From NCBI GenBank assembly GCA_049323655.1, contig JBMONO010000050.1:1-64000 (forward strand): a stretch of DNA of 64,000 nt, written 5' to 3'. The DNA comes from DB1 sp049323655. GTDB lineage: Bacteria; Desulfobacterota; Desulfobulbia; Desulfobulbales; SURF-16. The notes under the pieces were generated by a model. It made no database searches. It was not told where the DNA came from and saw only the letters and a list, made by a program, of their open reading frames with translations. Positions 63,155 to 64,000 of this stretch are shown here, in pieces; positions within the stretch are counted from its first letter, which is position 1; every line of letters begins with the position of its first letter. The position numbers and the translations under genes were made by a program.

Positions 63155-64000
63155 TGAAACATTATCGGGTCAGGCGTGGCCGCCGCTATCCGCCCGGCGC
63201 CACCTTCGACGGCAGGGGCACCAATTTCTGCATCTTTTCCCGTCAAGCCGAACGCCTCGAACTTCTCCTCTACAACACCCCATTCACCACCACCCCCTTC
63301 CAGGTCGTACCGCTCGATCGGCAACATCACCAGACCTTTTTCTTCTGGCATGTCTATCTGGAGGGGCTGCCGCCCGGCACCTGGTACACCTGGCGGGCCT
63401 GGGGCCCGAACGACACGAGCGAGTCCGGCAACCGCTTCAATCCGGACAAGGAGCTGATCGACCCTTGGGCCCGGGTGGTGGCGGACAACCTCTGGCAGAG
63501 AGGCCGCGCCTGCCAGCCTTTCCCCAGCAATGGCCGCAGCATGCGGGCCATGGTGGCAGGCGGCCAGGACTATGACTGGGAAGGAGATCGGCCGTTGCGC
63601 CACCGGCCGGAAGAGACGATCATTTACGAGCTGCACGTCGGCGGCTTCACCCGACACCGCTCCTCCGGCGTCACCCGGCCCGGCACCTTTGCCGGGCTGG
63701 TGGAAAAAATCCCCTATCTCCGGGAGCTCGGCATCACGGCGGTGGAGCTGCTGCCGGTCATGGCCTTTGACGAGCAAGACGTGCCTGAAGGGGCCCGCCG
63801 CCGCGGCCTGAAAAACTACTGGGGCTACAGCACCCACAGCTTCTACAGCCCCCATCCCCGCTTCTGCGTTGACCCCTTCTCCGGAAACGCCCTCAAGGAG
63901 TTCAAAGACATGATCAAGGCCCTCCACCGGGCCGGCATTGCCGTCATCCTCGACGTCGTCTTCAACCACACCGCAGAAGGAAACGAACAGGGGCCGCTCA
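63155..64000 (+). CDS. glgX: GlgX-type glycogen debranching enzyme, 5' part
   Basis: An open frame of 282 codons running off the window edge. The N-terminal CBM48-like domain (RRYPPGATFDGRGTNFCIFS, then WYTWRAWGPND) precedes the GH13 barrel (YELHVGGFTRHRSSGVTRPG, ELLPVMAFDEQDV, NYWGYSTHSFYSPHPRF, AVILDVVFNHTAEGNEQGP, the conserved region I). This is the isoamylase/GlgX layout; trimming of alpha-1,6 branches in glycogen is expected, but catalytic regions II-IV lie outside the window. CAAAGAGAGG precedes the ATG. pgm is divergent, so both belong to a glycogen locus. Confidence 0.9.

Overview
The window (about 58-60% G+C by eye) looks like the chromosome of an anaerobic, Gram-negative Desulfobacterota-type bacterium, probably near the Desulfobulbales. 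The support is a Wood-Ljungdahl (reductive acetyl-CoA) operon with carbon monoxide dehydrogenase/acetyl-CoA synthase, HdrA/MvhD-type electron-transfer proteins, a selenocysteine formate dehydrogenase, LpxB (so an outer membrane), NifU/NifS, rubrerythrin, and heavy use of selenocysteine. No sulfate-reduction gene lies in the window, so the lifestyle is inferred. No rRNA, tRNA, CRISPR array, transposase or prophage was recognised.

Layout. 0.1-0.7 kb: decayed toxin-antitoxin remnants. 0.7-7.4 kb: oxidative-stress block with katG, rubrerythrin and a Fur/PerR-type regulator, divergent from a selenocysteine rhodanese-ferritin fusion, a SelD-N-terminus-like flavoprotein and a selenocysteine peroxiredoxin. 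7.4-9.8 kb: U32 protease-family protein and a SelW-like selenoprotein. 9.9-13.1 kb: PilZ, RHH-like, ParA, divergent PRPP synthetase, PilZ. 13.1-20.8 kb: calcium-motif protein, CopA/CopZ, a histidine kinase with a degenerate receiver, an amphi-Trp/CH-motif protein, and a broken hydantoinase gene. 20.9-38.4 kb: one long minus-strand operon folD-cooS-(metF::acsD)-acsB-acsC-(gltD-like::fdhA)-hdrA-mvhD. Its last three genes each read through an in-frame UGA as selenocysteine. 38.7-42.9 kb: a PilB-type ATPase with a cyclic-nucleotide-binding domain, and fhs, which supplies the formyl-tetrahydrofolate step of the same pathway. 43.1-54.3 kb: housekeeping genes thyX, nifS, nifU, uvrC, leuB, trmJ-like, mutY, a response regulator, lpxB and a Gfo/Idh oxidoreductase. 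54.4-64.0 kb: an unknown acidic protein, NSS transporter, YhdH-type reductase, HDOD protein, diguanylate cyclase, YkgJ-type protein, phosphoglucomutase and the 5' part of a glgX-type gene, with dispersed palindromic repeats between them.

How the genes fit together. Formate dehydrogenase, Fhs, FolD and MetF make or consume the methyl branch. CooS and AcsB make or consume the carbonyl branch and acetyl-CoA. AcsC and AcsD carry the methyl group. MetF and AcsD are encoded as one 884-residue polypeptide joined by a TolA-like Ala/Lys/Glu linker, which would tether the methyl-producing enzyme to the methyl-accepting corrinoid protein. HdrA and MvhD suggest flavin-based electron bifurcation coupled to formate dehydrogenase or to MetF, but no HdrBC is present.

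Six selenoproteins are encoded: rhodanese-ferritin, peroxiredoxin, SelW-like, MvhD, HdrA and FdhA. Each has a hairpin 10-16 nt after its UGA, as expected of bacterial SECIS elements (the HdrA hairpin is the weakest). Standard gene calling would split or lose all six.
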